A stretch of 7,338 nucleotides of DNA from Dehalococcoides mccartyi (GTDB lineage Bacteria; Chloroflexota; Dehalococcoidia; UBA2979). The notes under the pieces are model-generated. The model did no database searches. It worked only from the letters and a program-made list of their open reading frames with translations, and was not told the DNA's origin. The DNA lies in the NCBI GenBank assembly GCA_945888895.1, contig CAMDAY010000109.1:1-7338 (forward strand). Reading direction: 5' to 3'. Positions 1 to 6,941 of this stretch are shown piece after piece. Each line of letters opens with the position of its first letter. Position 1 is the first letter of the stretch. The position numbers were made by a program, and so were the translations under genes.

Positions 1-47
1 TCGACGCGGGCGGCCCGCTCTTCTAAGCGAGCCCGAGGAGGCACACC

Positions 48-473
48 GTGGCGACCCTGACGATCCACCACTACAACACCGCCGTGCACGACCTCGACCA
101 GGCGGTCGCGGACTACGAGTCGCGACTCGGCATGGAGCAGCTCGGCCCGAGGCAGAACAACCCGGTCGGCAAGTTCGACTACATCTCGATGGGCTACGGC
201 GACACGTTCATCACCCGCCTGATTACCCCCTCCGCCGAGGACTCCCCCATCGCGAAGGTGATGAAGGACCGCGCGAGCACCGGCAACCCGCACGGCGAGG
301 GCATGTACCTGATCTGCTACGAGACGGACGACATCGACGCCTTCTGCGTGCGCGTCGAGGCGAACGGCGGTCGTGTGAACCGCGTCCCCGGCCGCAGCAA
401 CGCGTGGATCCACCCGACCTCGACGCACTTCGTCTTCATGGAGGTCGTGGAGCGCGGCTCCTCGCACATGTAG
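48..473 (+). CDS. VOC (glyoxalase-fold) family protein, first of a tandem pair
   Basis: A 141-residue protein of the vicinal oxygen chelate fold, probably cytosolic; no signal peptide or membrane segment is visible. The layout follows methylmalonyl-CoA epimerase: an N-terminal strand (HHYNTAVHDL, 7-16), a middle LITPSAEDSPIAK stretch (58-70), a YETDDIDAF helix start (91-99), and a C-terminal HPTS...FVFMEVVE (122-135). Of the four positions that bind metal in the epimerase family, H8 and E132 are kept. The other two appear as R57 and Y87/L88, so it is probably not a working epimerase. The GTG start is supported by a strong Shine-Dalgarno GAGGAGG at 35-41, six bases upstream. A paralogue follows 115 bp downstream on the same strand. 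The substrate cannot be read from sequence; alternatives include other lyase/isomerase or binding roles of the superfamily. The family call is firm, the function unknown. Confidence 0.88.
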   Translation: MATLTIHHYNTAVHDLDQAVADYESRLGMEQLGPRQNNPVGKFDYISMGYGDTFITRLITPSAEDSPIAKVMKDRASTGNPHGEGMYLICYETDDIDAFCVRVEANGGRVNRVPGRSNAWIHPTSTHFVFMEVVERGSSHM

Positions 474-488
474 ACACCTTGAGGCCCG

Positions 489-523
489 CAGGGTCAGGAC
501 GGCGCTTCGCGGGGGGGGCCCTG
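489..523 (+). terminator. possible weak stem-loop after the first VOC gene
   Basis: CAGGGTC (489-495) can pair with GGCCCTG (517-523), seven pairs including one G-U. An inner GCG/CGC hairpin (502-504 with 508-510) lies in the loop, and there is a run of eight G at 511-518. No T-tract follows, so it is not a classical intrinsic terminator. It may slow polymerase or protect the 3' end of the upstream message, or it may be chance in GC-rich DNA. Confidence 0.2.
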
Positions 524-556
524 TTGGTCGCCTGCCCGCCACAGCGCTAGTGTCCA

Positions 557-572
557 CCTCGACCAGTCGAGG
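557..572. promoter_or_regulatory. perfect 7-bp inverted repeat upstream of the second VOC gene
   Basis: CCTCGAC (557-563) and GTCGAGG (566-572) are perfect reverse complements separated by two bases. The site ends 16 bases before the ATG at 589. A two-base spacer is too short for a good RNA hairpin loop, so a dimeric DNA-binding protein is the more natural reading. A very weak promoter-like pair (TTGGTC 524-529, TAGTGT 548-553) lies just upstream, which would put the repeat at the transcription start. Chance occurrence cannot be excluded. Confidence 0.3.
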
Positions 573-588
573 ATGAACGGAGACCCGG

Positions 589-1002
589 ATGCCCGAGCTG
601 ACGTTCCGCTACTACACCGTGGCCGTGCACGACCTCGACGCCGCGATTACAGATCACGAGGCGCGCTTCGGGATGCGCCAGATTGGCGAACGCGCGCACA
701 ACAGCACGGGAAACTTCGACGGGCAGTCGATGGGCTACGGGGACAAGGTGATGCTGCGGTTGATCACCCCGTCAGCACCGGACACGCCGATCGCCAAGCT
801 GATGCTGGAGCGCGTGAACCCGTTCAATCCCCACGGCAAGAGCATGTACCTGATGGCCTACGACTGCGACGACCTCGAGGGGTTCTGCGCACAGGTCGTC
901 GCCAACGGTGGTCGCGTGAACCGCGCGCCCAACAGCCCCGCGGCGTGGGTGCACCCGACCGCCTCGAACTTCGTGCTGATGGAGATCATCCAGACCAAGT
1001 AG
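589..1002 (+). CDS. VOC (glyoxalase-fold) family protein, second of a tandem pair
   Basis: A 137-residue paralogue of the preceding gene. The two proteins align end to end without gaps, with about 74 of 137 residues identical by hand count. Shared blocks include AVHDLD (12-17), SMGYGD (47-52), RLITPSA (57-63), PIAK (67-70), NPHG (80-83), ANGGRVNR (105-112) and AWxHPT (119-124). The ATG has a GGAG at 579-582, six bases upstream. It departs from the first copy at the metal-site position 8, which is Tyr instead of His. Only E132 of the four expected epimerase-type ligands remains. The pair therefore looks like a duplication followed by divergence, either to a non-metal binding role or to a different ligand set. 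Function is unknown. The gene runs toward the disulfide reductase gene on the other strand, leaving a 10-nt gap. Confidence 0.88.
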   Translation: MPELTFRYYTVAVHDLDAAITDHEARFGMRQIGERAHNSTGNFDGQSMGYGDKVMLRLITPSAPDTPIAKLMLERVNPFNPHGKSMYLMAYDCDDLEGFCAQVVANGGRVNRAPNSPAAWVHPTASNFVLMEIIQTK

Positions 1003-1012
1003 CGCGGCACCG

Positions 1013-2386
1013 CTACCCGCTACCGCCCAGCACTGCCTGGAGCTTGCGCGCAGCCACGAGCACCGGATCCCACGTTCCCGAGAACGGCGGCGCGTACGAG
1101 AGGTCGACGTTCACCATGGCGTCGACCGTCATCTCGTTCCACATCGCCATCGCGAGCGCGTCGATGCGCTTGCCCGCGGTCGGCCCGCCGATGATCTGCG
1201 CACCGATCATGCGGCGCGTCGCGCGGTCGGCCAGCGCGCGCACGCGCATCGAGGTTGCCGCCGGCCAGTTGCCCGCCGTCGTCGTGGCGTCGAAGGTGGT
1301 GACGGCGACGTCGATCCCGGCGGCGATCGCGGCCGCCTCGGTCACACCGGTGCGCGAGATTTCGAGGTCGTGCACCTTCGTGATCGCGGTACCGAGGGCG
1401 CCGGGGAACGCCTCGTCGCCTCCACCGATGTTGATCCCCGCGATGCGCCCCTGCTTCGTCGCGATCGTCGCGAGGTGGATGTTCGCCGCCGCACCGGTGA
1501 TGCGGTCGATCACCTCGGCGCAGTCCCCGGCGGCGTAGACGCCTGGGACACTGGTGCGCAGGTGATCGTCGACCCAGACGCCCCCGCTCGCCCCGATCCG
1601 CAGGCCGGTCGCCCGTGCCAGCTCGACGCGCGGCGTCGTGCCGGTCGCGAGGATCACGAGGTCGGCGGGGATGGTGTGCTCGCCGCAGCCGACCGAGGTC
1701 ACGTGCCCCTCGCGCCCGTCGATGCACTCGACGCGCTGCCCCACGCGGACATCGATGCCGAGGGCGCGGACGAGGTCAGCGAGGTGTGTGCTCATCTCGG
1801 GGTCGAGCGCCCCGCCGAGGAGCCCGCCGCCGGAGGAGACGATCGTCGTGTGCAGTCCGCGGGTGTGCAGCGCCTCTGCCATCTCGAGCCCGACGTACCC
1901 GCCGCCGACCACCACCCCGCGCCGCGGGGCCGGCGAGGCATCGAGGATCGCCCGGACGGCGAGCGCGTCCCGCAGCACGTGCATCTCGTGCACGCCCTGC
2001 AGGTCGCGTCCCTCGATGGCCACGCGGCGTGCCTCGGCTCCGGTCGCGTAGACGAGGAAGTCGTACCCCACGGTGAACTCGCGCGCCCCCGGGAGATCGC
2101 GCACAGTGACGACGCGCGCCGCCGTGTCGATCGCCGTGACCTCGTGCTGCACGCGCACCTCGATGCCCTGGCGCGCGAACTCCTCCGGCGTGCGGACTAG
2201 GAGCGCGTCGAACTCCTCGATCTCACCGGAGACGAAGTAGGGCTCGGAGCACGCGGAGAAGGAGGGCCACTCGCTGCGCTCGAAGGCGACGATCTCGAGC
2301 TCCTCGGCCGTGCGGGCCCGGCGCGCGTTCGTCGCGGCGGTCATGCCGCCGGCGTCGCCCCCGACGATGACCAGGCGCTGGGGCAC
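1013..2386 (-). CDS. FAD-dependent pyridine nucleotide-disulfide oxidoreductase, CoA-disulfide reductase/NADH oxidase group
   Basis: A 457-residue flavoprotein expected to use NAD(P)H to reduce a disulfide (CoA disulfide, persulfide) or oxygen in the cytosol. Visible parts in order: N-terminal FAD Rossmann motif VIVGGDAGGMTAA (6-18); active-site SFSAC with single redox cysteine C46 (42-46) instead of the CxxxxC pair of lipoamide dehydrogenase; NAD(P) Rossmann motif VVVGGGYVGLEMAEAL (158-173); second FAD motif SVPGVYAAGDCAEV (279-292); and a C-terminal dimerisation domain ending in YAPPFSGTWDPV (431-442), a signature of this group. Length fits the family. The start is GTG at 2386, only five bases beyond the lipA stop, so translation is probably coupled to lipA; residue 6 already enters the FAD motif, leaving no room for a later start. 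Whether it acts on CoA disulfide, polysulfide or O2 cannot be decided from sequence. It is the last gene of lipB-lipA-reductase. Confidence 0.9.
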   Translation of the reverse strand: MPQRLVIVGGDAGGMTAATNARRARTAEELEIVAFERSEWPSFSACSEPYFVSGEIEEFDALLVRTPEEFARQGIEVRVQHEVTAIDTAARVVTVRDLPGAREFTVGYDFLVYATGAEARRVAIEGRDLQGVHEMHVLRDALAVRAILDASPAPRRGVVVGGGYVGLEMAEALHTRGLHTTIVSSGGGLLGGALDPEMSTHLADLVRALGIDVRVGQRVECIDGREGHVTSVGCGEHTIPADLVILATGTTPRVELARATGLRIGASGGVWVDDHLRTSVPGVYAAGDCAEVIDRITGAAANIHLATIATKQGRIAGINIGGGDEAFPGALGTAITKVHDLEISRTGVTEAAAIAAGIDVAVTTFDATTTAGNWPAATSMRVRALADRATRRMIGAQIIGGPTAGKRIDALAMAMWNEMTVDAMVNVDLSYAPPFSGTWDPVLVAARKLQAVLGGSG

Positions 2387-2391
2387 GGGCG

Positions 2392-3309
2392 CTAGTGCCC
2401 CGCGAGCTCGACGCGAGCGGCGCTCGCCTGCTCAGCCGCGTGGTACGAGGAGCGCACGAGCGGGCCCGACTCGATGTGCGCAAAGCCGAGCTCCTCGCCG
2501 AACTGCTTGAGGTGGGCGAACTCGGCCGGGTCGACGTAGCGCGCGACCGGCAGGTGCTTCGGTGACGGGCGCAGGTACTGGCCGATCGTGACAAGGTCCA
2601 CGGCGTGCGTGCGCAGGTCGCGCAGGACTTGCTCGACCTCCTCGATCGTCTCGCCGAGGCCGACCATGATGCCGGTCTTCGTCGGCATCTCCGGGTCGAT
2701 CTCCTTGACGCGGCTCAGAAGCTGCAGCGTGCGCTGGTAGTCGCCCTTGAAGCGCGCCTTCGGGTAGAGGCGCGGCACGGTCTCCGTGTTGTGGTTGAGG
2801 ACAGCCGGGCCCGCCTTGACGACGGTGCGAAGCGGCTCGATGCGGCCGCCGAAGTCGGGGATCAGCACCTCGACGCGGCAGTCGGGGCGCAGGTGGTGGA
2901 TGGATCGGATGCATCGCGCGAATATCTCGGCGCCCCCGTCCGGCACGTCGTCGCGGTTCACCGAGGTGATGACGGCGTAGTCGAGGCCCAGCGTCTCCAC
3001 CGTCTGCGCAAGCCGTACCGGCTCCAGCAGGTCGAGCGCCCCCGGCTTGCCGGAGGTGACCGCGCAATACCCGCAGGCACGGGTGCAGGTGTCGCCGAGG
3101 ATCATGAAGGTCGCGGTGCCCGAGTTGAAGCACTCGCCGATGTTCGGGCAGTGCGCCTCTTCGCAGACCGTGTGGAGTCGCTCCTCGCGGAGCAGATTCT
3201 TGATGTGCTGGTAGCGGTCGCCGCCGGGGAAGGGCGCCTTGAACCAGGGGGGCTTCGGGTCGTTGTGCCGGCCCCGCTCCGTGTGGGCCGTCTCGGTCTG
3301 AGTCGTCAC
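2392..3309 (-). CDS. lipA: lipoyl synthase (radical SAM)
   Basis: A 305-residue lipoyl synthase, which inserts sulfur at C6 and C8 of octanoyl groups already attached to lipoyl-domain lysines, using two 4Fe-4S clusters and S-adenosylmethionine. Auxiliary-cluster cysteines are C49, C54 and C60 (CEEAHCPNIGEC); the radical-SAM cluster is C75-x3-C79-x2-C82 (CTRACGYC). The C-terminal RSSY (286-289) supplies the serine ligand of the auxiliary cluster in this family. PPWFKAPFPGG (20-30) is the usual N-terminal lead-in. I chose GTG at 3309, which overlaps the lipB stop as GTGA and has AGG seven bases upstream. The same frame stays open 81 bases further up to an ATG at 3390 inside lipB, but that extension (Arg/Gly-rich) has no family counterpart. 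The length is close to the 321 residues of E. coli LipA. It is co-transcribed with lipB upstream and the reductase downstream. Confidence 0.97.
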   Translation of the reverse strand: MTTQTETAHTERGRHNDPKPPWFKAPFPGGDRYQHIKNLLREERLHTVCEEAHCPNIGECFNSGTATFMILGDTCTRACGYCAVTSGKPGALDLLEPVRLAQTVETLGLDYAVITSVNRDDVPDGGAEIFARCIRSIHHLRPDCRVEVLIPDFGGRIEPLRTVVKAGPAVLNHNTETVPRLYPKARFKGDYQRTLQLLSRVKEIDPEMPTKTGIMVGLGETIEEVEQVLRDLRTHAVDLVTIGQYLRPSPKHLPVARYVDPAEFAHLKQFGEELGFAHIESGPLVRSSYHAAEQASAARVELAGH

Positions 3310-4085
3310 GCGGACACCTGCTCTCTCATCTCGGCCACGCTGACCTCGGGCTCCCCGAGGCCAGCGAGCGCGCTGGTCGCCATCTCGCACGCCACGATCA
3401 CGAGGCGCGCGTCGAAGCGGCGCGCGAACGCCTGCACCATGGCCTTGCGCGCCTCTGCCACTCGCACGGTACGGCCCAGCACGCGGGACATCGAGGTCAC
3501 ACCGGCATCCTCAAGGCCGCATGGGACGATCGCGTCGAACCAGCCGAGGTCGGGCGAGACGTTGAGCGCCACGCCGTGGAGCGAGACGCCGCCCTGCACC
3601 CGGATGCCGAGCGCGGCGATCTTGTCCCAGCGCCCCTCGGAGTCTGGCCCGACCCAGATGCCCCGCCGGCCCTCGATGAGCGCGGCCTCGATGCCGAAGT
3701 CGGCCAGCGTATCGAGCAGCATCCCCTCGAGTGCGCCGATGTACTCCGCTGCGCCCATCCCCCGACGGCGGAGGTCGAGGGTCGGGTAGACGACGAGCTG
3801 GCCCGGGCCGTGCCAGGTGATGTCGCCGCCCCGGTCGGTGTCGACGAGCGGCGCTGGCAGGGCGTCCTCCGGCATCCGCACGCTCCCCCGGCCACCGCGG
3901 GCCCCCATCGTGTAGACAGGAGCGTGCTCGATCATGGCGACGGCCTCAGCCGGGGCGTCGGAGGGTGCAGGCGACACCTCGCGGGCGCCGCGCACCTCGG
4001 CAGCGGCAGCCACCTGCCAGGCGCGGGCGGACGTGTAATCCACGCCTACGGCGGACAGGAAGCGGACGGCGGAGGTGTGAACCAT
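3306..4085 (-). CDS. lipB: octanoyl-[acyl carrier protein]:protein N-octanoyltransferase
   Basis: A 259-residue LipB, which moves octanoate from acyl carrier protein to the lipoyl-domain lysine of 2-oxoacid dehydrogenase E2 and of GcvH, the step before LipA. Family motifs: EHAPVYTMGARG (53-64), the RGGDITWHGPGQLVVYP block (85-101), catalytic Lys K155 in KIAALGIRV, the SLHGVALNV strand (168-176), and catalytic Cys C189 in IVPCGLEDAGVTSMS (186-200). It is longer than E. coli LipB (213 residues). About 30 residues follow the usual end of the domain (after ~228), and the segment before residue 50 is Ala-rich and loosely conserved. The ATG at 4085 has only a poor Shine-Dalgarno (TGGA), so a nearby later start is possible, though VHTSAVRFLSAVGVDY reads as the normal first strand. 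It is the first gene of the leftward operon and is divergent from aceE. Confidence 0.95.
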   Translation of the reverse strand: MVHTSAVRFLSAVGVDYTSARAWQVAAAAEVRGAREVSPAPSDAPAEAVAMIEHAPVYTMGARGGRGSVRMPEDALPAPLVDTDRGGDITWHGPGQLVVYPTLDLRRRGMGAAEYIGALEGMLLDTLADFGIEAALIEGRRGIWVGPDSEGRWDKIAALGIRVQGGVSLHGVALNVSPDLGWFDAIVPCGLEDAGVTSMSRVLGRTVRVAEARKAMVQAFARRFDARLVIVACEMATSALAGLGEPEVSVAEMREQVSA

Positions 4086-4136
4086 GCGTCCAGTCTACCC
4101 CGGGGCGGTACCCGAAACGCCGAGTTCGCGTACTTA

Positions 4137-4160
4137 ACACACTGGTGTTTTCCAGCGTGT
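4137..4160. promoter_or_regulatory. candidate operator: 9-bp imperfect inverted repeat in the lipB-aceE divergent region
   Basis: ACACACTGG (4137-4145) and CCAGCGTGT (4152-4160) are reverse complements at eight of nine positions, separated by TGTTTT. Arm centres are 15 bases apart, and the spacing and arm length look like a site for a dimeric regulator. It lies in the only sizeable non-coding stretch between the two divergent operons and covers a plausible -35 hexamer for aceE. A regulator bound here could block aceE transcription and possibly affect lipB too. The motif does not match the E. coli PdhR consensus as I know it, and the regulator is not encoded in the window. Confidence 0.4.
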
Positions 4161-4176
4161 CTAAAACAAAGATAGT
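4149..4176 (+). promoter_or_regulatory. aceE: candidate aceE promoter
   Basis: A -35-like TTTCCA (4149-4154, four of six matches to TTGACA) is followed after 16 bases by a -10-like GATAGT (4171-4176, four of six, fitting the relaxed xAxxxT pattern). Transcription would start near 4183 and give a leader of about 50 nt. A second -35-like TTAACA (4134-4139, five of six) has no well-spaced -10. The region is locally AT-richer than its surroundings, which supports a promoter, but the exact elements are a guess. No convincing pair was found for lipB on the opposite strand. Confidence 0.3.
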
Positions 4177-4225
4177 GCGTTACGCTGAGGGAGACCGACA
4201 CCCTAGGAATTGTGCCTGGATGGAC

Positions 4226-4229
4226 GGAG
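4226..4229 (+). promoter_or_regulatory. aceE: ribosome binding site that decides the aceE start
   Basis: GGAG at 4226-4229 stands six bases before a GTG at 4236. An earlier in-frame GTG at 4212 has only AGGA three bases away, which is too close. I therefore place the aceE start at 4236. Confidence 0.6.
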
Positions 4230-4235
4230 CAACCT

Positions 4236-6926
4236 GTGGCGCGCGAAGTAACAGAGCCAGACTCTCCAGATATCCCCGACTGGGTCGACACCCAGGAGTG
4301 GATCGACTCTCTTCGAGACGTGGTCCGTACGCGCGGCAGCGCGCGTGCCAGCCGGCTGCTGCAAGCGCTCCAGATCGAGGCGCAGCGCACCGGCGTCCCG
4401 TTGCCGGTCACGTCGCGCACGCCTTATGTAAATACGATACCGCTTGAGCACCAGGCGCCGTTCCCGGGCGACAACGCCATCGAGCGGCGCATCAAGAGCA
4501 TCGTCCGCTGGAACGCGATGGCGATGGTGACCGAGGCGAACGGCAAGTCGTCCGGCATCGGTGGCCACATCTCCACGTTCGCCTCCGCGGCGACGCTGTA
4601 CGAGATCGGGTTCAACCACTTCTTCCGCGGCTACGACCACCCGTCCGGCCCGGACCTGGTGTACTTCCAGGGGCACGCCTCGCCCGGCATGTACGCCCGC
4701 GCGTACATGGAGGGCCGCCTGACCCCGCGCGAGCTGCACAACTTCCGCCGCGAGTTCGCGGCGGGCGGCGGCCTGTCCTCCTACCCGCACCCGCGGCTCA
4801 TGCCGCACTTCTGGCAGTTCCCGACCGTGTCGATGGGCCTCGGCCCGCTGACGGCGATCTACCAGGCGCGCTTCATGAAGTACATGGAGCATCGCGGCCT
4901 CAAGCCCGCGAACGACCAGAAGGTGTGGGCGTTCCTCGGCGACGGCGAGACGGACGAGCCCGAGTCGCTCGGCTCCATCTCGCTCGCCGCGCGCGAGGGC
5001 CTGGACAACCTCGTGTTCGTCGTGAACTGCAACCTGCAGCGCCTCGACGGGCCGGTACGTGGCAACGGCCAGATCATCCAGGAACTCGAGGCCGTCTTCC
5101 GTGGCGTCGGCTGGAACGTGCTCAAGGTGCTGTGGGGCTCGGACTGGGACGCGCTCCTCGCACAGGACCGCGACGGACTGCTCGCCCACCGCATGAACGA
5201 GGTGGTGGACGGCGAGTACCAGAAGTACACCGTCGCCGGCGGCGCCTACATCCGCGAGCACTTCTGGGGCGTCGATGACCGCCTGAAGCGCATGGTCGCC
5301 GACAAGACGGACGACGAACTCTGGGCGATGCGCATGGGTGGGCACGACCCGCTGAAGGTGTATGCCGCGTTCAGCGCCGCGCAGACCCACAAGGGCCAGC
5401 CGACCGTGATCCTCGCGCGCACCATCAAGGGCTACGGCCTGGGTGAGGCCGGCGAGGGCCGCAACATCACGCACCAGCAGAAGCACCTCAACGAGACCGA
5501 ATTGATGACCTTCCGCGACCGCTTCCAGATCCCGCTGTCGGACGAGGAGGTCATCGGCGCGCCGCTGTACCGCCCCGCCCCGGACAGCGCGGAGATGGCC
5601 TACATGAAGGAGCGCCGTCGCGTCCTCGGCGGGTCGCTGCCGGAGCGCCGCGTGCGAAACACGCCGATCACGACGCCGGACGAGTCGCTCTTCAAGGAGT
5701 TCTTCGCCGGCAGCGGTGACCGCGAGGCCTCCACAACCATGGTGTTCGTCCGCATGCTCGCCGCGCTGATGCGCGACAAGGAGCAGGGCAAGCGCGTCGT
5801 GCCGATCATCCCGGACGAGGCACGCACCTTCGGGATGGAGACGTTCTTCCGCGAGTTCGGCATCTACTCCAGCAAGGGGCAGAACTACGAGCCCGTCGAC
5901 CGCGAGAGCCTCCTCTACTACAAGGAGACGAAGGACGGTCAGGTTATCGAGGAAGGCATCACGGAGGCGGGCTCGTTCTCGTCCTTCCTGGCCGCCGGCA
6001 CCTCCAACGCGACGTACGGCTCGACCACGATCCCGTTCTTCATCTTCTACTCGATGTTCGGGATGCAGCGCGTCGGAGACCTCGTGTGGGCCGCCGCCGA
6101 CGCACGCGCGCGCGGGTTCATGATCGGCGGCACCGCCGGGCGCACAACGCTGAATGGCGAGGGCCTCCAGCACGCCGACGGCCACAGCCACGTGCTGGCG
6201 TCCGTCGTCCCGGCGCTGCGTTCCTACGACCCGGCCTACGCCTACGAGATCGCCGTCCTGCTTCGTGAGGGCATCCAGAGCATGTTCGTCGACCTTGAAG
6301 ACTGCATGTACTACATCACCGTCGGCAACGAGAATTACGTGCAGCCGCCTATGCCCGAGGGCGACGACGTGCGCGAGGGCATCGTGAAGGGTATTTACAA
6401 GTTCCGCTCGATGGGCCCTGAGGACGCCCCGCGTGTCCACCTGCTGGGCAGCGGCTCGATCCTCAACGAGGCCGTCGAGGCGCAGCGAATGCTCCTGGAA
6501 AACTACGGAGTCGCCTCGGACGTCTGGTCCGTGACCTCATACACCGAGCTGCGACGCGACGCGATCGAGGTCGACCGCTGGAACCTGCTGCACCCGGGCG
6601 AGACGCCGCGCGTCCCGTACGTCGTGCAGAAGCTGGGCACGGAGATCCGTCCGATCGTCGCGGCCTCGGACTACCTCAAGTCGTTGCCGGACGCAATCGC
6701 CAAGTGGATCGACACGTCGTTCACCACGCTGGGCACGGATGGCTTCGGCCGAAGCGCGTCTCGCGAGGAGTTGCGTGACTTCTTCGAGGTCGACGCGCGT
6801 CACATCACGTTCGCGGCAATCTCTACCCTCGTGCGCGAGGAGCAGTTGCCGGTGAGCGTGGCGCAACGTGCCATCGAGGAGTTGGGCATCGAGACCGAGC
6901 GGCCGAACCCGGCGACCACGATCTAA
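4236..6926 (+). CDS. aceE: pyruvate dehydrogenase E1 component, homodimeric type
   Basis: An 896-residue E1 that decarboxylates pyruvate on thiamine diphosphate and passes the acetyl group to the lipoyl arm of E2. The length matches single-chain AceE (887 in E. coli), not the split alpha/beta E1. Numbering from the GTG at 4236: GGHIST (109-114) and GHASPGMYARA (146-156) near the N-terminus; the ThDP/Mg motif GDGETDEP (235-242) ending in NCNLQRLDG (264-272); a mobile-loop segment GRNITHQQKH (408-417) with H413 where E. coli has catalytic H407; EEGITEAG (572-579) with E577 as the cofactor-activating glutamate; and GRTTLNGEGLQHADGHSH (635-652) with H646. All expected catalytic residues appear present. 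The EEGITEAG and HADGHS wording is more actinobacterial than enterobacterial. A start at the in-frame GTG 4212 would add eight residues (904 total) but has a worse ribosome site. aceF follows after 64 bases. Confidence 0.97.
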   Translation: MAREVTEPDSPDIPDWVDTQEWIDSLRDVVRTRGSARASRLLQALQIEAQRTGVPLPVTSRTPYVNTIPLEHQAPFPGDNAIERRIKSIVRWNAMAMVTEANGKSSGIGGHISTFASAATLYEIGFNHFFRGYDHPSGPDLVYFQGHASPGMYARAYMEGRLTPRELHNFRREFAAGGGLSSYPHPRLMPHFWQFPTVSMGLGPLTAIYQARFMKYMEHRGLKPANDQKVWAFLGDGETDEPESLGSISLAAREGLDNLVFVVNCNLQRLDGPVRGNGQIIQELEAVFRGVGWNVLKVLWGSDWDALLAQDRDGLLAHRMNEVVDGEYQKYTVAGGAYIREHFWGVDDRLKRMVADKTDDELWAMRMGGHDPLKVYAAFSAAQTHKGQPTVILARTIKGYGLGEAGEGRNITHQQKHLNETELMTFRDRFQIPLSDEEVIGAPLYRPAPDSAEMAYMKERRRVLGGSLPERRVRNTPITTPDESLFKEFFAGSGDREASTTMVFVRMLAALMRDKEQGKRVVPIIPDEARTFGMETFFREFGIYSSKGQNYEPVDRESLLYYKETKDGQVIEEGITEAGSFSSFLAAGTSNATYGSTTIPFFIFYSMFGMQRVGDLVWAAADARARGFMIGGTAGRTTLNGEGLQHADGHSHVLASVVPALRSYDPAYAYEIAVLLREGIQSMFVDLEDCMYYITVGNENYVQPPMPEGDDVREGIVKGIYKFRSMGPEDAPRVHLLGSGSILNEAVEAQRMLLENYGVASDVWSVTSYTELRRDAIEVDRWNLLHPGETPRVPYVVQKLGTEIRPIVAASDYLKSLPDAIAKWIDTSFTTLGTDGFGRSASREELRDFFEVDARHITFAAISTLVREEQLPVSVAQRAIEELGIETERPNPATTI

Positions 6927-6941
6927 CTTCACTATCTTGCT

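Noticed and set aside
1..26. Possible tail of an upstream + strand gene (a frame ending GGPLF then TAA at 24-26).
   Set aside because: Only eight codons are visible and any frame may meet a stop by chance. The closeness to the next Shine-Dalgarno is suggestive, but nothing identifies a protein.
511..518. Run of eight G as a possible phase-variable tract.
   Set aside because: It lies between genes, not within a coding frame or at a clear promoter spacer. A single G8 in GC-rich DNA is weak evidence.
573..1538. A 321-codon + strand frame starting just before the second VOC gene.
   Set aside because: It reads the VOC gene in the wrong frame and then runs antisense to the reductase. Its Arg-rich composition is typical of an off-frame translation.
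2605..3789. A 394-codon + strand frame across lipA and lipB.
   Set aside because: It is antisense to two well-conserved genes with intact catalytic motifs, and the product resembles no protein I recognise.
4098..4105. CCCCGGGG palindrome near the lipB start as an operator.
   Set aside because: It is too short and too GC-rich to stand out in this background.
4203..6440. A 745-codon open frame on the - strand, antisense to aceE.
   Set aside because: The + strand encodes AceE with all family motifs over the same bases. GC-rich third codon positions leave few stops antisense. The antisense product is a low-complexity Arg/Ala/Val/His-rich chain with no recognisable domain.
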